Assembly: GCA_021401465.1 (NCBI GenBank)
Contig: JADDMT010000016.1
Coordinates: 186,001 to 250,000, forward strand
DNA from: Teratosphaeria epicoccoides
Taxonomy: Eukaryota > Ascomycota > Dothideomycetes > Mycosphaerellales > Teratosphaeriaceae
Direction of reading: 5' to 3'
Length of the DNA stretch: 64,000 bases
The position numbers were made by a program, and so were the translations under genes. The notes under the pieces are model-generated. The model was not told the origin of the DNA. It did not search any database and worked only from the letters and a program-made list of their open reading frames with translations. Numbering within the stretch: the stretch's first letter is position 1; every line of letters begins with the position of its first letter. This document shows, piece by piece, positions 1 through 10,847 of the stretch.

Positions 1-311
1 AGCTCGTCGCCTAAGTCCGAGATATGAGCGAAGTCGCAGGACGTTCAGCGGCCACGTACGGTGTCTGTGATATTGTGCAGATGCGGATGTGAATTCGATG
101 CAGAGAAAGACTGACTGGTTTTCTCACTGGATGGACCGTAATCTGTCACGCCATTCCTGCGGCTGGGGCGCTGTCTTCTACACGCCCATCTTTCGCTTGA
201 ACGCCTTCCAAACAATACCATACGACTCGCTAAAGGCTTTGCTCGCTCGTGAATACTCAATGCGAATCCACATACACATTTGCTGTAGCAGCAAGCCCGA
301 GATCAACACAA
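1..311. other. 3' flank of MFS gene
   Basis: Downstream flank of the minus-strand transporter. Only overlapping short frames without recognisable protein features are present. I see no RNA gene or repeat. Confidence 0.4.
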
Positions 312-2186
312 TCACGTTCTCCTGTCAGGCGAATCTTCCGTTTCATTTCCGTCGCCTTCTCCTTCCTCCTCATCCCCACTCTGCTCGTCAAAACCCTCGG
401 CCTCGAGAGTTGCACCACGAATGCCAAAGCTCATCAGAAAGCCAATGAAGCTGATAGCGGCAAATATGCCGAATGCCAGGGCCTCGCCCTTGGGTTTTAC
501 GTGCACGGCAGCCGAGAACAGCGAACCACTAATGAACGGCCCTACAGCTCTGCCAGCCGCAGACAAGGTCTGCGCAAGACCATTCAAGGTTCCAAGTACA
601 GCATGCGACGGCGCTGAATTCGTTATCAGCAAGAGTGCAGACGTCAAGCCAACGACTGAAGCCACGGTCTTAATGATGAGCACCACGCCGAGCTCGACCC
701 AAAGAAGTACCTTGCCTTTGGTCGTCTCATGGCCGTCCCCTGGCCCGCCTAGCTGTGTGCCATCCTTGTATCCGGTCCACGGCATTAACAAGAACGCAAA
801 GACGAAACCAGCGAGGCCAACCCGGTATGCGACTTTGTTGCCAATCTTCTCGCGGAGCTTGCCAAATACCCCAACCTGGAAAAGTATGGTTATCACACCC
901 GCAAACGCCAAAGACAGACCAATCTCCTCCGGATTCAAATTCCGTCCTACTGGCGGGGAGGCCTGCGCAAATATCGGGTACAGGCTGTTATAGCTGATGT
1001 TGGCCAGTTGAAAGATGAGGAAAGTAAGCAGCAGCAAGACCGTATCTGGCGTAAAGACATCTCGGTAGCTGATTTGACCAACATCGTCAGCATGAGGCAG
1101 TAGGTGCAAGCTTTCGTCGTCATCTTCTTCCTCATCCTCCTCGTCATCAGGGACCAAGAGCGCGGAGCGTTCGTTGACGGGACTCAGTGGATTGTGCTCG
1201 CGAGGGGATTTCTTGTACCGCCGCAAATACGTTGGTCGGTGCGAAGATCCAAACTGCCAGAGCCACGCGAAGAGGTTGGTCACTCGCTTTCCAAGTGGTG
1301 GCAAATCCTGCGCGCTCTCGAGCGATTCTTTCAAGAATATGGCCGTGAGCACGAAATCGACCACGAGCACGCCTGCCGACAAGAGGTTGGGCAGGAGGTA
1401 CGGGTATGGGTTCGGTTGGCTCTGGTCCAGTGGGTTCTGTCGGAAGACCAACAGGCCACCCACGATCGGACCGGTGATCCCGCCAAGCCCGTATAGCACA
1501 GGCAGGTAGGTGAACGCTTTGCTCTGGTTCGAGCGGTCCGTGATCTCGCCCAAGCATGTGCTGATGACTCCCTGGTTGCCGTTCACCAGACCCATGAGTG
1601 ACTGCACAAGGACAGCCTGCCACAATGTCCTGCAGAATCCAAAAGCCACGAAGCATGCCGCGGTCAAAATTGTGCCGGTCAGCACAATCGGCTTTCTCCC
1701 AACCCTGTCAGATAACCATCCCCATGCAAAATTCGTCAAGAACTGCGCCAAGGCGAAAGCACTCGCTATCAGACCAACGTACATGCCCACCTGCTCGTCG
1801 TCCACGTCCGGAAAAGAGCTCGCCATATCGGGAAGGTAGGGACTGATACTGTTCAGCGCCGTCTGCTCCGCAAGCGCAATCACCGCCAGTATCGCTAATT
1901 GCCCTGTAGGCAACGGCGTCTCTTCATGTTTTCCCGATCCTCCACTCTGGCTCATGCTCTCTGCCTGCCCCGAATCATGGCTTCGATCTTGCGCACCGCC
2001 GTTCTGCTTGCCCATGCTCGTGTTCCCAGCTCCACGGTTTCCGTTCCCGTAACTGCCTCTCTGCAATTGTTGTTGCGGTCGTCCAGGATTGGCAGGAGGT
2101 GCTGCAGGGAAGGTGTGGTAGCGCAGTCGCGATGATTGTCGGTGGAATAAACTGGGCTTCGTACTGCCTTCGTTTGAAGACGGCAT
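312..2186 (-). CDS. MFS transporter, DHA1-like, 624 aa
   Basis: Single-exon gene for a major facilitator superfamily permease, which probably exports or exchanges a small molecule or ion across a membrane. The first ~95 residues are a polar Gln/Gly/Ser-rich cytoplasmic tail. Transmembrane segments start at about residue 96 (GQLAILAVIALAEQ). The loop 2-3 signature GWLSDRVGRKP is intact. A long acidic loop (DDEEDEEEDDDE) separates the two six-helix halves, as in fungal zinc-induced-facilitator/YCR023C-like transporters. The C-terminus is again acidic and hydrophilic. The ATG at 2186 is the first in frame. Substrate cannot be read from sequence; multidrug or vacuolar metal transport are the usual guesses for this subgroup. 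No intron is needed because the frame is open over the full family length. Confidence 0.88.
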   Translation of the reverse strand: MPSSNEGSTKPSLFHRQSSRLRYHTFPAAPPANPGRPQQQLQRGSYGNGNRGAGNTSMGKQNGGAQDRSHDSGQAESMSQSGGSGKHEETPLPTGQLAILAVIALAEQTALNSISPYLPDMASSFPDVDDEQVGMYVGLIASAFALAQFLTNFAWGWLSDRVGRKPIVLTGTILTAACFVAFGFCRTLWQAVLVQSLMGLVNGNQGVISTCLGEITDRSNQSKAFTYLPVLYGLGGITGPIVGGLLVFRQNPLDQSQPNPYPYLLPNLLSAGVLVVDFVLTAIFLKESLESAQDLPPLGKRVTNLFAWLWQFGSSHRPTYLRRYKKSPREHNPLSPVNERSALLVPDDEEDEEEDDDESLHLLPHADDVGQISYRDVFTPDTVLLLLTFLIFQLANISYNSLYPIFAQASPPVGRNLNPEEIGLSLAFAGVITILFQVGVFGKLREKIGNKVAYRVGLAGFVFAFLLMPWTGYKDGTQLGGPGDGHETTKGKVLLWVELGVVLIIKTVASVVGLTSALLLITNSAPSHAVLGTLNGLAQTLSAAGRAVGPFISGSLFSAAVHVKPKGEALAFGIFAAISFIGFLMSFGIRGATLEAEGFDEQSGDEEEGEGDGNETEDSPDRRT

Positions 2187-3275
2187 TGTTCTGTACCAAG
2201 CTCGCTGGCTTGTGTGCAGTAAGTAGTAGCTCGCGTGCGGCCTCGACGGCGGAAGGCTGTTCCTCGGCGGATAGATGGGTACGCTAGTCTGTAGGGGTGG
2301 ACGGGAGAATGTGCAGGAAGAGGCCGCGCGCAGACCTCAGCTCTCTCTGCGAAGCCCGCCGCGCGAGCATGGAGGCGGTGGTGGCCGTGGAACACAAACA
2401 AGCTCGCATGCAGGCGAAGAATGGCTCGCCGTCAGTCGTACATCTGCGACGACATTGAGCAGGGTTTAATGGATGATCCAGCAAAAATTGAACAGCCATC
2501 AAGTGGCATTTACTTGACTGCAAAGAATCCTGCGTGGTATGACGCAGGCTGCAGCTCGTGCGCGATGCCGGCAGCCGCGATAGGCGACTTTCATGAATCA
2601 TGTCGAGTCCAGTCCAGTTTCCCCAAACCTCCATGAGATACTCGGTACATGTGCCCCACGTGTCATCAATGTCCATGAGGTGGTGGCGTAGCTGTCATGT
2701 GCATCGTCTCATGGCCAAGCTGTCATGTGCATTGTGCTTGGCGAACGCACCCGCCTTCCCCGATAAGGTGCCTTACATGAACTACCACCCGAGGAGGGAA
2801 GCCTTCTACCCTTCTGACCATATTGTGCATGAAAAGGGAATGGCGACATGCTCTGATGATCTACCGAAAACGCTCCATGCGCTGGATCGATCGCTGTGAG
2901 GAACACGTCCGACCGCCCAATTCTCTCGTGCAGCGTGGCACCACGCACCAACACCACAGCTCCCGCTGCAAGATGCAGATCTGCGCGGACGGGAAGCGGC
3001 CCACAGTCACGTCCATTGCCACATGCTTCAACCTGACAGGCCGCAGTGTGCATTTGCTCCTCGACCAAAAGCGCTGCATTCGGATCCGGGTCCGATCAGG
3101 CCATGACGATCCAGGAACGCCGTGAATGTGCGCGTCAAGCGCTGCATGACCACTGATCAGAGTCAGTGATGCCTGGTGAATACGTGGCAGTGCAAGGCAG
3201 ATCTGTAGCAAGTACATATGAATAGCTCCACCCTCGACGTGGCCATCCCCACGGTCTTCACGTTCGTCTCCAAAT
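2187..3275. other. Intergenic, ~1.1 kb
   Basis: Upstream regions of the divergent MFS gene (-) and the hypothetical gene at 3276 (+). Many short overlapping frames exist on both strands but none shows family features, consistent splice structure or low-complexity coding bias. No repeat or RNA gene was recognised. Confidence 0.4.
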
Positions 3276-4164
3276 ATGGCCACAATCACAGAATCGCGCA
3301 CCACATCATCCACCAAACATGACCCACCCATCCCCTTCGGCATCGCCCGCCACCAGGACAACAGCACCACCCCATTACCCACTCTCCCCTCCAACACCGT
3401 CCTCCCGGACCTCAAGTCCCTGATCACAGCTCCCCACACCGCCTTCGAGGGCGAAGACGACCTCGTCTTCCAGATCCGCCTGCTCCAACCCTCCCAGCAA
3501 GAAATCCGCCAAGCCCTCTCCTACGCCCTGCACGAGCTCAAAACCCTCCTCCAACGCATCAGCAAGCGTGATTCCGAAGCAGTGCAGACTACGCTCGTCG
3601 ATCTGCAGAACAAGGAACCGGGCTTGCTGAGCAGTAGTCCGAAGAGCATGCTGAACGACATCGCCAGATACGTCGAGGCGCGATGGTATTTGGCGAGGAA
3701 AGTGGCGTTTGGGAAGGTGTTGTCGGCAGAGGTGCTGAAAGGCGTCAGGGTCTGGGAACCGGTGTGTGTGCGGAAGGTGTGAGCTGCAAGCCGGTGAGAA
3801 GCGAAGATCACAGAGCTGGCAGTCCGGGGGAAGACCCGTCACCGATGGTGGGGTTCAGTTGGCGGCGAGTACAGAGCAGGGTGATGACCAGGACGACATT
3901 ACAGGTACGTGTGAGCTGTCGGTCTCTTTGATCGTCCTGCTGACGTCCTGCACAGGGGTCGCTGGGAGGTCTCAGACAAACGGTCCAAGAGCAACGGTCC
4001 AAGAGGCATCGATCCTTGCATTGATCGTCTGTCTGTTCGAGTCTGCCAAAGTCGTCAACATCTTCACTCGGAAGACTGCGAATGGCACAGCCTCGAGACC
4101 AAGTCTCAGAAAGTATGGTGGATGGTATGGACATCTCCTGCGTAGCGTGAGCTCAGATAGCTAG
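3276..4164 (+). CDS. Hypothetical fungal protein, 3' end uncertain
   Basis: Not recognised. The first exon starts at ATG 3276 and encodes a charged helical protein with a conserved-looking core (LPDLKSLITAPHTAFEGEDD, then QIRLLQPSQQEIRQALSYAL). Reading straight through gives a stop at 3780-3782 (168 aa). A better model splices at 3762 (donor GTGTGT) to 3814 (acceptor CACAG), joining ..RVWEP to SWQSGGRPVTDGG in phase. A further 51-nt intron, 3905-3955 (GTACGT..CACAG), is possible. After it the phase-consistent frame runs to a stop at 4164 but looks less protein-like, while another frame there looks coding-like (GGLRQTVQEQRSK) yet is out of phase. Start and first exon are firm; the 3' structure is tentative. 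The long Leu/Gln-rich helix suggests a coiled or helical-bundle protein. Confidence 0.55.
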
Positions 4165-4398
4165 TCTTATGTAGCAGAACAGAGGTGAGCCAGTGTGAAC
4201 CGAGTCGTTTCTTTCGCCGTGAGTATACATTTCTGCAGTGCTGGCGCTCGAGCATGTGGCAGGCATGCCCGCAGCAGAGTGAACGTCTCGCCATTGACCG
4301 AAACTCCACGTATTTCCTCTGCCGCCATGCTAAATGCCGTTTCGCAGCGACCCGCCCATCCCGTACGCCTTGGACTCCCATCCAACCCTGGCTTATCC

Positions 4399-5633
4399 TC
4401 AAGAACTCAACTTCGGCTTAGCCTTCACCTCCTTCTTCTTCTTTGCCTCCTCCTTCTTCGCCTTCTTACTCGCCTCCAACTTCTCCTCATTCTTCCGCTT
4501 CAAACTGGCCTTCTCCTCCTCCGTCTTCTCCTTCGGCTTGAAGAACCCCTCCAACCTCGACTGCTGCGAAGACTTCATATTTTTCTGCAACCGCGCAGCC
4601 CCGCTCCTGACCCGATCCTCATTGAAACCTTTCTCCTCCACCAAAAACTTGACCAAGCCATCGACGTCCGGGCTCTCCCACTTGAAGTCGCACTCCGGGT
4701 CATCGGCGCTTCGCACATCTGGCTCGAGGAACAGGAGACGAGCGTCTTTGTAGGGCCAGTCGTCTGGGAATGTGTATTTGCCTGATTTCTTGACTGCTTC
4801 GACGACATTCTCGAGGCTCTTGTGCTCGCGGATCAGGTTCAGGGCGACTTTTGGGCCGATGCCTTTGACAGGGTCCACGTAATCGCATCCGAGCAGAATG
4901 CAGAGGTCGATGAACTGCTCGTACTCCATCTGCAGGCCCTCCAGCACCTTGTCCAGGTGAATTTCTTGGATCGGCTCCTTGCGTTGCTCGGAGAAGGTGA
5001 GCTTGCGGAGCAGTACGGGCGAGTTGAAGGTCAGCGTGTCCATGTCTTCGGAAGCTGCAGCGTACACCTTGCCTGCTCGAGCAAGCACAGCGCATTGAGC
5101 TTCGGCTTCTGTAGGCGCGATGATGTACGGCACGCCCATGAGCTTGAGTAGCCTCCTCGCCTCCTCATTGTGCTCCCTCGTCACTCGGACAGTCCGTCTC
5201 GAGAATTTCTCCACTTCCTCCGCTGTGCCTGTCTCCTTGGCTTCCTCTTCGCCGGCCTGCGCTTCACTCTTGCGGGCGAATCGTTTCGCCAGCTCTCCTG
5301 ACTTGAGCTTGGGCGGCGCACCATCGAACACGTAGAGCGGCTTGATTCCGTTGTCGACAATGCGCAGCGTGCGGTAGAACAAGCCCATCAAATGTGAAGT
5401 CGTCTCGCCGGTCTCGTTCATGAGTTGCTGGCCATCACTGCGGACTGCGACCAGGAAGGAGTACAGGCTCATCGAGGCATCTATGGCGACTTTGCGACCG
5501 AATTGGTTCTGTGAAATGATCAATGCCTCATGAGGTTGATTGTGCGATGGGTGTGGATTACCTTGATCTCGCCTTCCTTGATCACATCTGGGCAATTCTC
5601 CTTGAGGACTTGAGCAAGTTGCTTGATACCCAT
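4399..5633 (-). CDS. FEN1: Flap endonuclease 1 (Rad27/FEN1), 393 aa
   Basis: Structure-specific 5' nuclease that removes RNA-DNA flaps during Okazaki fragment maturation and long-patch base excision repair, in the nucleus. Exon 1 (5633-5562) encodes the canonical start MGIKQLAQVL..GEIK; a 53-nt intron (5561-5509, GTAATC..CACAG) follows, then exon 2 (5508-4399). With this join the metal-binding acidic residues fall exactly at the family positions: D34, D86, E158, E160, D179, D181 and D233 (GCDYVDP). A PCNA-interacting QxxLxxFF box is present (Q340, L343, F346-F347), followed by a Lys-rich tail. The length equals the usual ~380-395 aa. An unspliced upstream ATG in the same frame as exon 2 would lose the essential N-terminus and is not used. 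Divergent from the acyl-CoA dehydrogenase gene. Confidence 0.97.
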
Positions 5634-6124
5634 TGTGGCGGGCGTCGCTCAAGGGTCAATTGAAAGTATTACTGCTAGGGTCAGTCCGTCATTAAGTCTT
5701 GTGGGTGCGATGAAGAAGGGGCTGTCACATGTATGGCAGAGGAGATCTGGACATTGACACCAAACATGCGCGGTGGACGCGACGTCGCGTTGCAAGACGT
5801 CATACCTCCCACTGTCGGCAGATTGGATGTACCGGTTTTCTCGAGATGCACATGGCCATCTCTACCACATTGAAAACGTGTGTGCCTCAGTCATGACACA
5901 AAAATCGGAGTTTGCCATGCTCTACACTCCAACATGCGAATGTGTCAGCATTTTCCGCCGCTTCAGAGCCACAATGGGGGTGTCTTTTCCGTTACGTTTC
6001 CGACCGAGGCCATCAAATCCGCCTCGGCATCGATACATACATAGTCTCGAGTCCAGGAAGACGTATTCGATTCTTGACTCGAGTATACGCATCTGTAATT
6101 ACTGTTATTCACACACTACTCACA
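5634..6124. promoter_or_regulatory. Divergent promoter, FEN1 / GCDH
   Basis: 491-bp intergenic segment between the start codons of FEN1 (-) and glutaryl-CoA dehydrogenase (+). It must contain both promoters and 5' leaders. An open frame in phase with the dehydrogenase extends upstream to about 5912, but mitochondrial presequence logic favours ATG 6125. Confidence 0.5.
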
Positions 6125-7405
6125 ATGTTCAAACGGGCCACGACTCGCGCCACCAGGCAATTCAGCAAGCGATCCACACCAGTATGCTTCAGCCGACGAC
6201 AGCTTCACGCCCCAGTAACATTCGACTGGAAAGACCCATTGAACCACAACAGCCTTTTCACCGAAGAAGAGCAGGCGATCGCAGAGACGGCAGAGTCATA
6301 TTGCCAAGAGCGATTACTCCCTCGAGTATTGGAAGCATACAGAAAAGAAGACTATGACCGCAACATCTTGCAGGAGATGGGCGAGCTTGGCCTGTTGGGA
6401 GCCACGATCAAAGGCTACGACTGTGCGGGTGTGTCGTCTGTTGCATCCGGACTAATCACACGCGCAGTAGAGCGAGTGGACTCAGGCTACAGATCCGGCA
6501 TGTCCGTGCAATCCTCACTAGTCATGGGCGGCATAGACGAGTTCGGCACAGAGGAGCAGAAGGACAAGTTCCTCCCAGGCCTGGCCAAGGGCAAGATCAT
6601 CGGATGCTTCGGCCTCACAGAGCCCAACCACGGCTCAGACCCCGGCTCAATGGAGTCCGTCGCGAAGCCCCACCCATCCAAAGAAGGTTATTACAGCCTC
6701 AGCGGCAGCAAAACCTGGATCACTAACTCTCCAATCGCCGACGTCCTCCTCGTCTGGGCCAAGCTGCAAGAAACCGGCAAGATCCGCGGCTTCCTCATTG
6801 AACGATCCCAATGTCCCCCCGGCACTCTCGAGACACCCAAACTCGGCGACAAGAACGGCCTCCGCGCCTCCATCACCGGCATGATCCAAATGGACGAAGT
6901 GCCCGTGCCCAAGGCCATGACGTTCCCCGAAGTCGAAGGTCTGCGCGGACCTTTCTCCTGCCTGAACAGCGCACGCTACGGTATCGCCTGGGGCGTCATT
7001 GGCGCGCTTGAAGATGCAATTGCCCGCGCACGCGAGTACGCTCTGGAGCGCAAGCAGTTCAAGGGCAACCCGATCGCAAAGTACCAGCTCGTGCAGAAGA
7101 AACTCGCGGACGCGACAACGGATGCTGCGTACGGGATCCTTGCTGCGTACCAAGTTGGCAGGCTGAAGGATGAGGGCAAGGCGGCGCCAGAGATGATTTC
7201 GATGATCAAGCGACAGAATTGCGATAGGGCGTTGATTAACACGAGGCATTTGCAGGAGATTTTCGGCGGCAATGCGGCGTCGGATGAGTATCACATTGGT
7301 CGGCATGTAGCGAATTTGTTCGTGACGCAGACGTACGAGGGGCAGAGTGATATTCATTCGTTGATTCTGGGGAGGGCGATCACAGGGTTACAGGCGTTTG
7401 TATAG
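6125..7405 (+). CDS. Glutaryl-CoA dehydrogenase, mitochondrial, 426 aa
   Basis: FAD-dependent acyl-CoA dehydrogenase that oxidises and decarboxylates glutaryl-CoA to crotonyl-CoA in lysine/tryptophan breakdown in the mitochondrial matrix. From ATG 6125 the protein begins with an Arg/Ser/Thr-rich, acid-free presequence (MFKRATTRATRQFSKR). The acyl-CoA dehydrogenase N, middle and C domains follow: the FAD/substrate segment CFGLTEPNHGSDPGSM, then SKTWITNSPIADV, then the C-terminal helical domain with ERKQFKGNPIAKYQ. The catalytic base lies in TYEG (E405), followed by QSDIHSLILGRAITG, which is the glutaryl-CoA rather than short/medium-chain pattern. No intron. The frame remains open 71 codons upstream of 6125, but that extension is not presequence-like. 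Family length is ~400-440 aa. Confidence 0.95.
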   Translation: MFKRATTRATRQFSKRSTPVCFSRRQLHAPVTFDWKDPLNHNSLFTEEEQAIAETAESYCQERLLPRVLEAYRKEDYDRNILQEMGELGLLGATIKGYDCAGVSSVASGLITRAVERVDSGYRSGMSVQSSLVMGGIDEFGTEEQKDKFLPGLAKGKIIGCFGLTEPNHGSDPGSMESVAKPHPSKEGYYSLSGSKTWITNSPIADVLLVWAKLQETGKIRGFLIERSQCPPGTLETPKLGDKNGLRASITGMIQMDEVPVPKAMTFPEVEGLRGPFSCLNSARYGIAWGVIGALEDAIARAREYALERKQFKGNPIAKYQLVQKKLADATTDAAYGILAAYQVGRLKDEGKAAPEMISMIKRQNCDRALINTRHLQEIFGGNAASDEYHIGRHVANLFVTQTYEGQSDIHSLILGRAITGLQAFV

Positions 7406-8759
7406 AGAGTGGGAGTGTAGGGGTGAACAGTGCCGGATGATTGGAGGTTTTGACGATTGTGGTTTGTTGCATAGCCTGGATAGTATAGTCATGATGCAGA
7501 AGTGTATTTGGAAGCAGCGCAGGGAGTTGGCGATTTCCCTTAGAAACCACTATGCCAGGCCATATCGTGTCGGAAGGCGCAGAGTCCGTGACTGATGTCC
7601 ATGTCGATTTGCGGCTTACAATGCTCGGGGAACCCCCAAACCAGGTCTTGATGGACGGTTGGTGGTGGTACGTTTGAGCTGGATTGAGATAATTCCAGAT
7701 AGCGAGGGCCATGTTGAAGCCGGACTAGCCCCTGGAATCCGTAGCTTGATCAGTCTATTGACCTGGAGCGTTTTCCCACGATGCACGCGCAATCTTGCGG
7801 TGGGGTGGTCACTGCCTACTGTTTCCATTCCGAGTTCATTTGTCTTGGTCAACGGGAGTCGCATTGGGGTAAAGGGCTCTGAGCATTAACCCGTGACACT
7901 AGGTTCTCAGAATCATTGTCTCGATCGGCCAAACATTGCAACCGGTTGACCGTTCGGGTCAAAGGCGACGCCAACGTTAAGCGGGTTGTCAGACGGTCAA
8001 TCACGATGACGAGTGATTGACTGTGTTGACGAGCAGTCAGTCTCATCAAAAAGCGGCGATTGTGACTTTGAGCAGGCAAGTGGTTGATTGATGGAGTCAC
8101 GATTCTCATGCTACGAGAATTTGAGAGAGGGGCGTGGTCACTACTATCTTTCGCCAGGCAAAGTTGATGGATTCTCGTGTAGGCGATTAAGCGCCAAAGC
8201 AGCACAGATCTGCTGTGAGGAAGTGCAAGTTGGTACGCTCATTCTTGGAAGTGACGAGTCGGTGTCCAGCCATTGGCCGCGGTTCTCAACCAGCTCCAAC
8301 GTCAGCACACACTCGTGATATTCTGTTGCTACCTCTCCTAAATCCCTGCCATCACCACTCATGCCCACCCCGCTAACCACTTCATGGCAGTAGTACGTGC
8401 ACAGCACACCGTGTCGAATCCACATGCCTGAAGACGACGTCGCCAACAAGAGCCCCACCACGCGGCCGCCATGGTCAGGATAGAGTTTCGTAATGGCCCC
8501 GCCAACCATAGAAACCGTCCGCGTGAAGAATCGGTCTGCACCGTCGCGTCATTTCACCAGACGGATCTGGTTGTTAGGGAAAGTGTAAAAGCTATCACCA
8601 GACCTCACTGTTTTTGAGCTCCGTCAGCTACATTTCGCGCTACGGCACCTCTGTCATTTCCAAATCGCTTGGTGTCTTTTCTTGTCTGTTTTGTTGCAAT
8701 CGCTTCCACTGCGTTAGTGTCAGGGTGCTGTGCAGGGAAACAGACTGCAAGCCGCCAAG
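7406..8759. other. Intergenic, ~1.35 kb with repeat-like tract
   Basis: No gene supported. About 7920-8100 is rich in GTCAA/TTGAC/GTCAGTC words (for example gtgattgactgtgttgacg). It resembles the dispersed tracts near 19.0, 28.7 and 53.4 kb, here in a more degenerate or inverted form. The last few hundred bases must hold the sugar transporter promoter and 5' leader. Confidence 0.4.
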
Positions 8760-10527
8760 ATGAATAGAGTGAAGAGCTTCTTCACGGATAAGAAGGCGCA
8801 AGTAAGCCTTCCAACGCCTTTACTTCGCGAGCACTTCGTGCATGTCGAGCTCTATTCAAAGCCATAAGCTTACCAATGCCTTCATGAAAACCGTAGGTGG
8901 TCCTCTTCTCCTCCACAGCAATCGCCCTCTATGGCTACGACCAAGGGATGATGTCCCTGATCAACACAAACTATGACTATCTCGGGACCATGGGCATTGA
9001 GAAGGAAGACCCCCAAGTTGGTGTGATCGTCTCGGTGTACTATCTTGGATGTGCGGTAGGAGCTGTATTGTTTAGCTGGCTTGCGGATAGGTATGGGAGG
9101 AAACCTGCTTTGTTTGGCTGTCTGGCGACTGCGAGCTTGGGTAATTTGATCATGTTCATTGCTGGACTTGGGTATAGTAATGGGGCTCTGGCGGTGATGT
9201 ATCTGGGTAGGTGTGTCATGGGAGTGGGTATTGGTGGCGTGGACAGTGTTGTTCCTGTGTACAGTTCGGAACTGTGTGAGGACGACTCGAGAGGGAAGGC
9301 GCTGGCGCAGGAGTTCCAGGCTAACATCTTCGGATTGAATATGGCTTTCGCGATCAATCTTGCCCTGACTGTCGGTCTTGGGAAGCAGAACCAATGGGCC
9401 TGGAGAATTCCCATCATTAGCATGCAGATCTATCCTTTGAGTCTGCTGGCGATATTTGAGAGTTTGCCGGAAAGTCCGAGGTGGTTGATGTTCCATGAGA
9501 GGAAGGATGAAGCGAAGCACAGCCTGGTGAAGATTATGGGGGAAGAGGAGGGTAGTAAGAAGCTGGAAGAGCTTGGTGAGAGCGCGAAGTCAGAAGGAGA
9601 CCAGAAGATCGGGTATAAGGATATGCTGAACCCGAAGCACCCGCAGTTCCATCCTACCATGATCACTGTGATGGGTCAGGTCAATCAAGCGCTGACTGGC
9701 TATGGAGGTAAGCATGGCATGATTAATTTGCCGGGCAGGGACACTGACCATCATCTGCACAGCTGTGTCCGTCTATGGCCCTCAAATCTTCGAGCTCTTG
9801 GGATATGGCACACGGAAGTCTGAGTTCCTGACGCAAGGTAACTACATCAGCTACTTCTTTCTCATGACGTTCGCTTGGCTCTTGATTGACGCCGTCGGCC
9901 GGCGCGCGCTGTTGCTGTGGGGCTCTGGAGCATTAACGATCTGCTTCTTCCTGCTCACCTTGTCTGGTGGTCTGGCTATGAATGCCAATCAGTTGCATCT
10001 TGACCCTAAAGCAGTGGCGATTCCAGGTGTCATCAGCTTGTTCATTGCAACCGGTGCGTTTGGCATTGGTTGGTTGTCGCCAGTCTGGCTCATCCCAGTA
10101 AGTCGTGCCTTGTCTCTACTGCCTACCGCTCACTGACGTTGACCAGACCGAAATCTATCCAACAACATCACGAGCCCAAGGTACGGCCATATCAGTCATC
10201 ATCTGGGGCCTGGCCAACTTCACTGTAACGCTTCTGACCCCGATCCTATTCAATAACTTGGACTACTGGATATTCCTCATTTTCGCGCTCACAAACACCT
10301 TCGCTGGCGTCTGGACGTATATCTATCTGCCTGAGTCCGGTGGCAGGAGCTTCGAAGAGAACCAAGATTTCTTCGACGCAGCGGTCGAAGAGGAAAGTTG
10401 GCGCGTCCACAAGGTGAGGAAGGGAGAGTGGAAGTATATGCCCTACCAGAAAGTGGACAAGAATGGCAACCATGTTGATGGAGAGACGCAGCCGTTGCTG
10501 CAGAGAGTCGCAGATCAGGTTGCATGA
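8760..10527 (+). CDS. MFS sugar transporter, 522 aa, four exons
   Basis: Proton-coupled or facilitative hexose-type transporter of the plasma membrane. Exons are 8760-8801, 8897-9707, 9763-10097 and 10147-10527, with introns of 95, 55 and 49 nt, all GT..AG and in consistent phase. Exon 1 encodes only 14 residues (MNRVKSFFTDKKAQ). Sugar-porter signatures follow in order: GYDQGMM in helix 1, LADRYGRKP in the 2-3 loop, PESPRWL after helix 6, VYGPQIF in helix 7, a DAVGRR loop, TEIYPTTSRAQG and PESGGRS at the end of helix 12. The hydrophilic tail is short. Length matches the ~500-550 aa family. Substrate is not determinable; glucose, xylose and galacturonate carriers share these motifs. Confidence 0.92.
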
Positions 10528-10847
10528 ACCAGAGGTATTCGCTGGTACGGATTGAGCGAGCTGGAAGTATTGTAGATATGGCGTTGGACGACCTGACACA
10601 AACTGCCGACCCTGCGTTGGGGTGATATTCCAAGTCTGTATGTATGACCTCGTCGCGATGGCTAATGTGTATGTATGCCTCGTGGTTTCCGCTGTTCCAA
10701 CCGCGCGGATCTATTTACTGCACGGGTCTACTTCAGCCGATGTCGATCTTGGTCCGAGCTCTAAACTTAATCTGGGCAGCTTCACATGTTCTTGTTGACG
10801 ATGTGTCAGACAAGAGCTTTGACGGATCTACATCGTAGCCATCCAAG
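10528..10847. other. Intergenic, 320 bp
   Basis: Short gap between the sugar transporter stop and the FMP46 start on the same strand. Nothing recognised beyond expected 3' UTR and promoter. Confidence 0.4.

Noticed and set aside
5509..5652. FEN1 start at the upstream ATG of the unspliced frame (5652)
   Set aside because: That reading replaces the universal MGIKQL N-terminus. The spliced model puts all catalytic acidic residues at canonical positions.
6647..7357. 236-aa antisense frame within the acyl-CoA dehydrogenase gene
   Set aside because: Shadow of a strongly coding sense gene; it has no independent motif.
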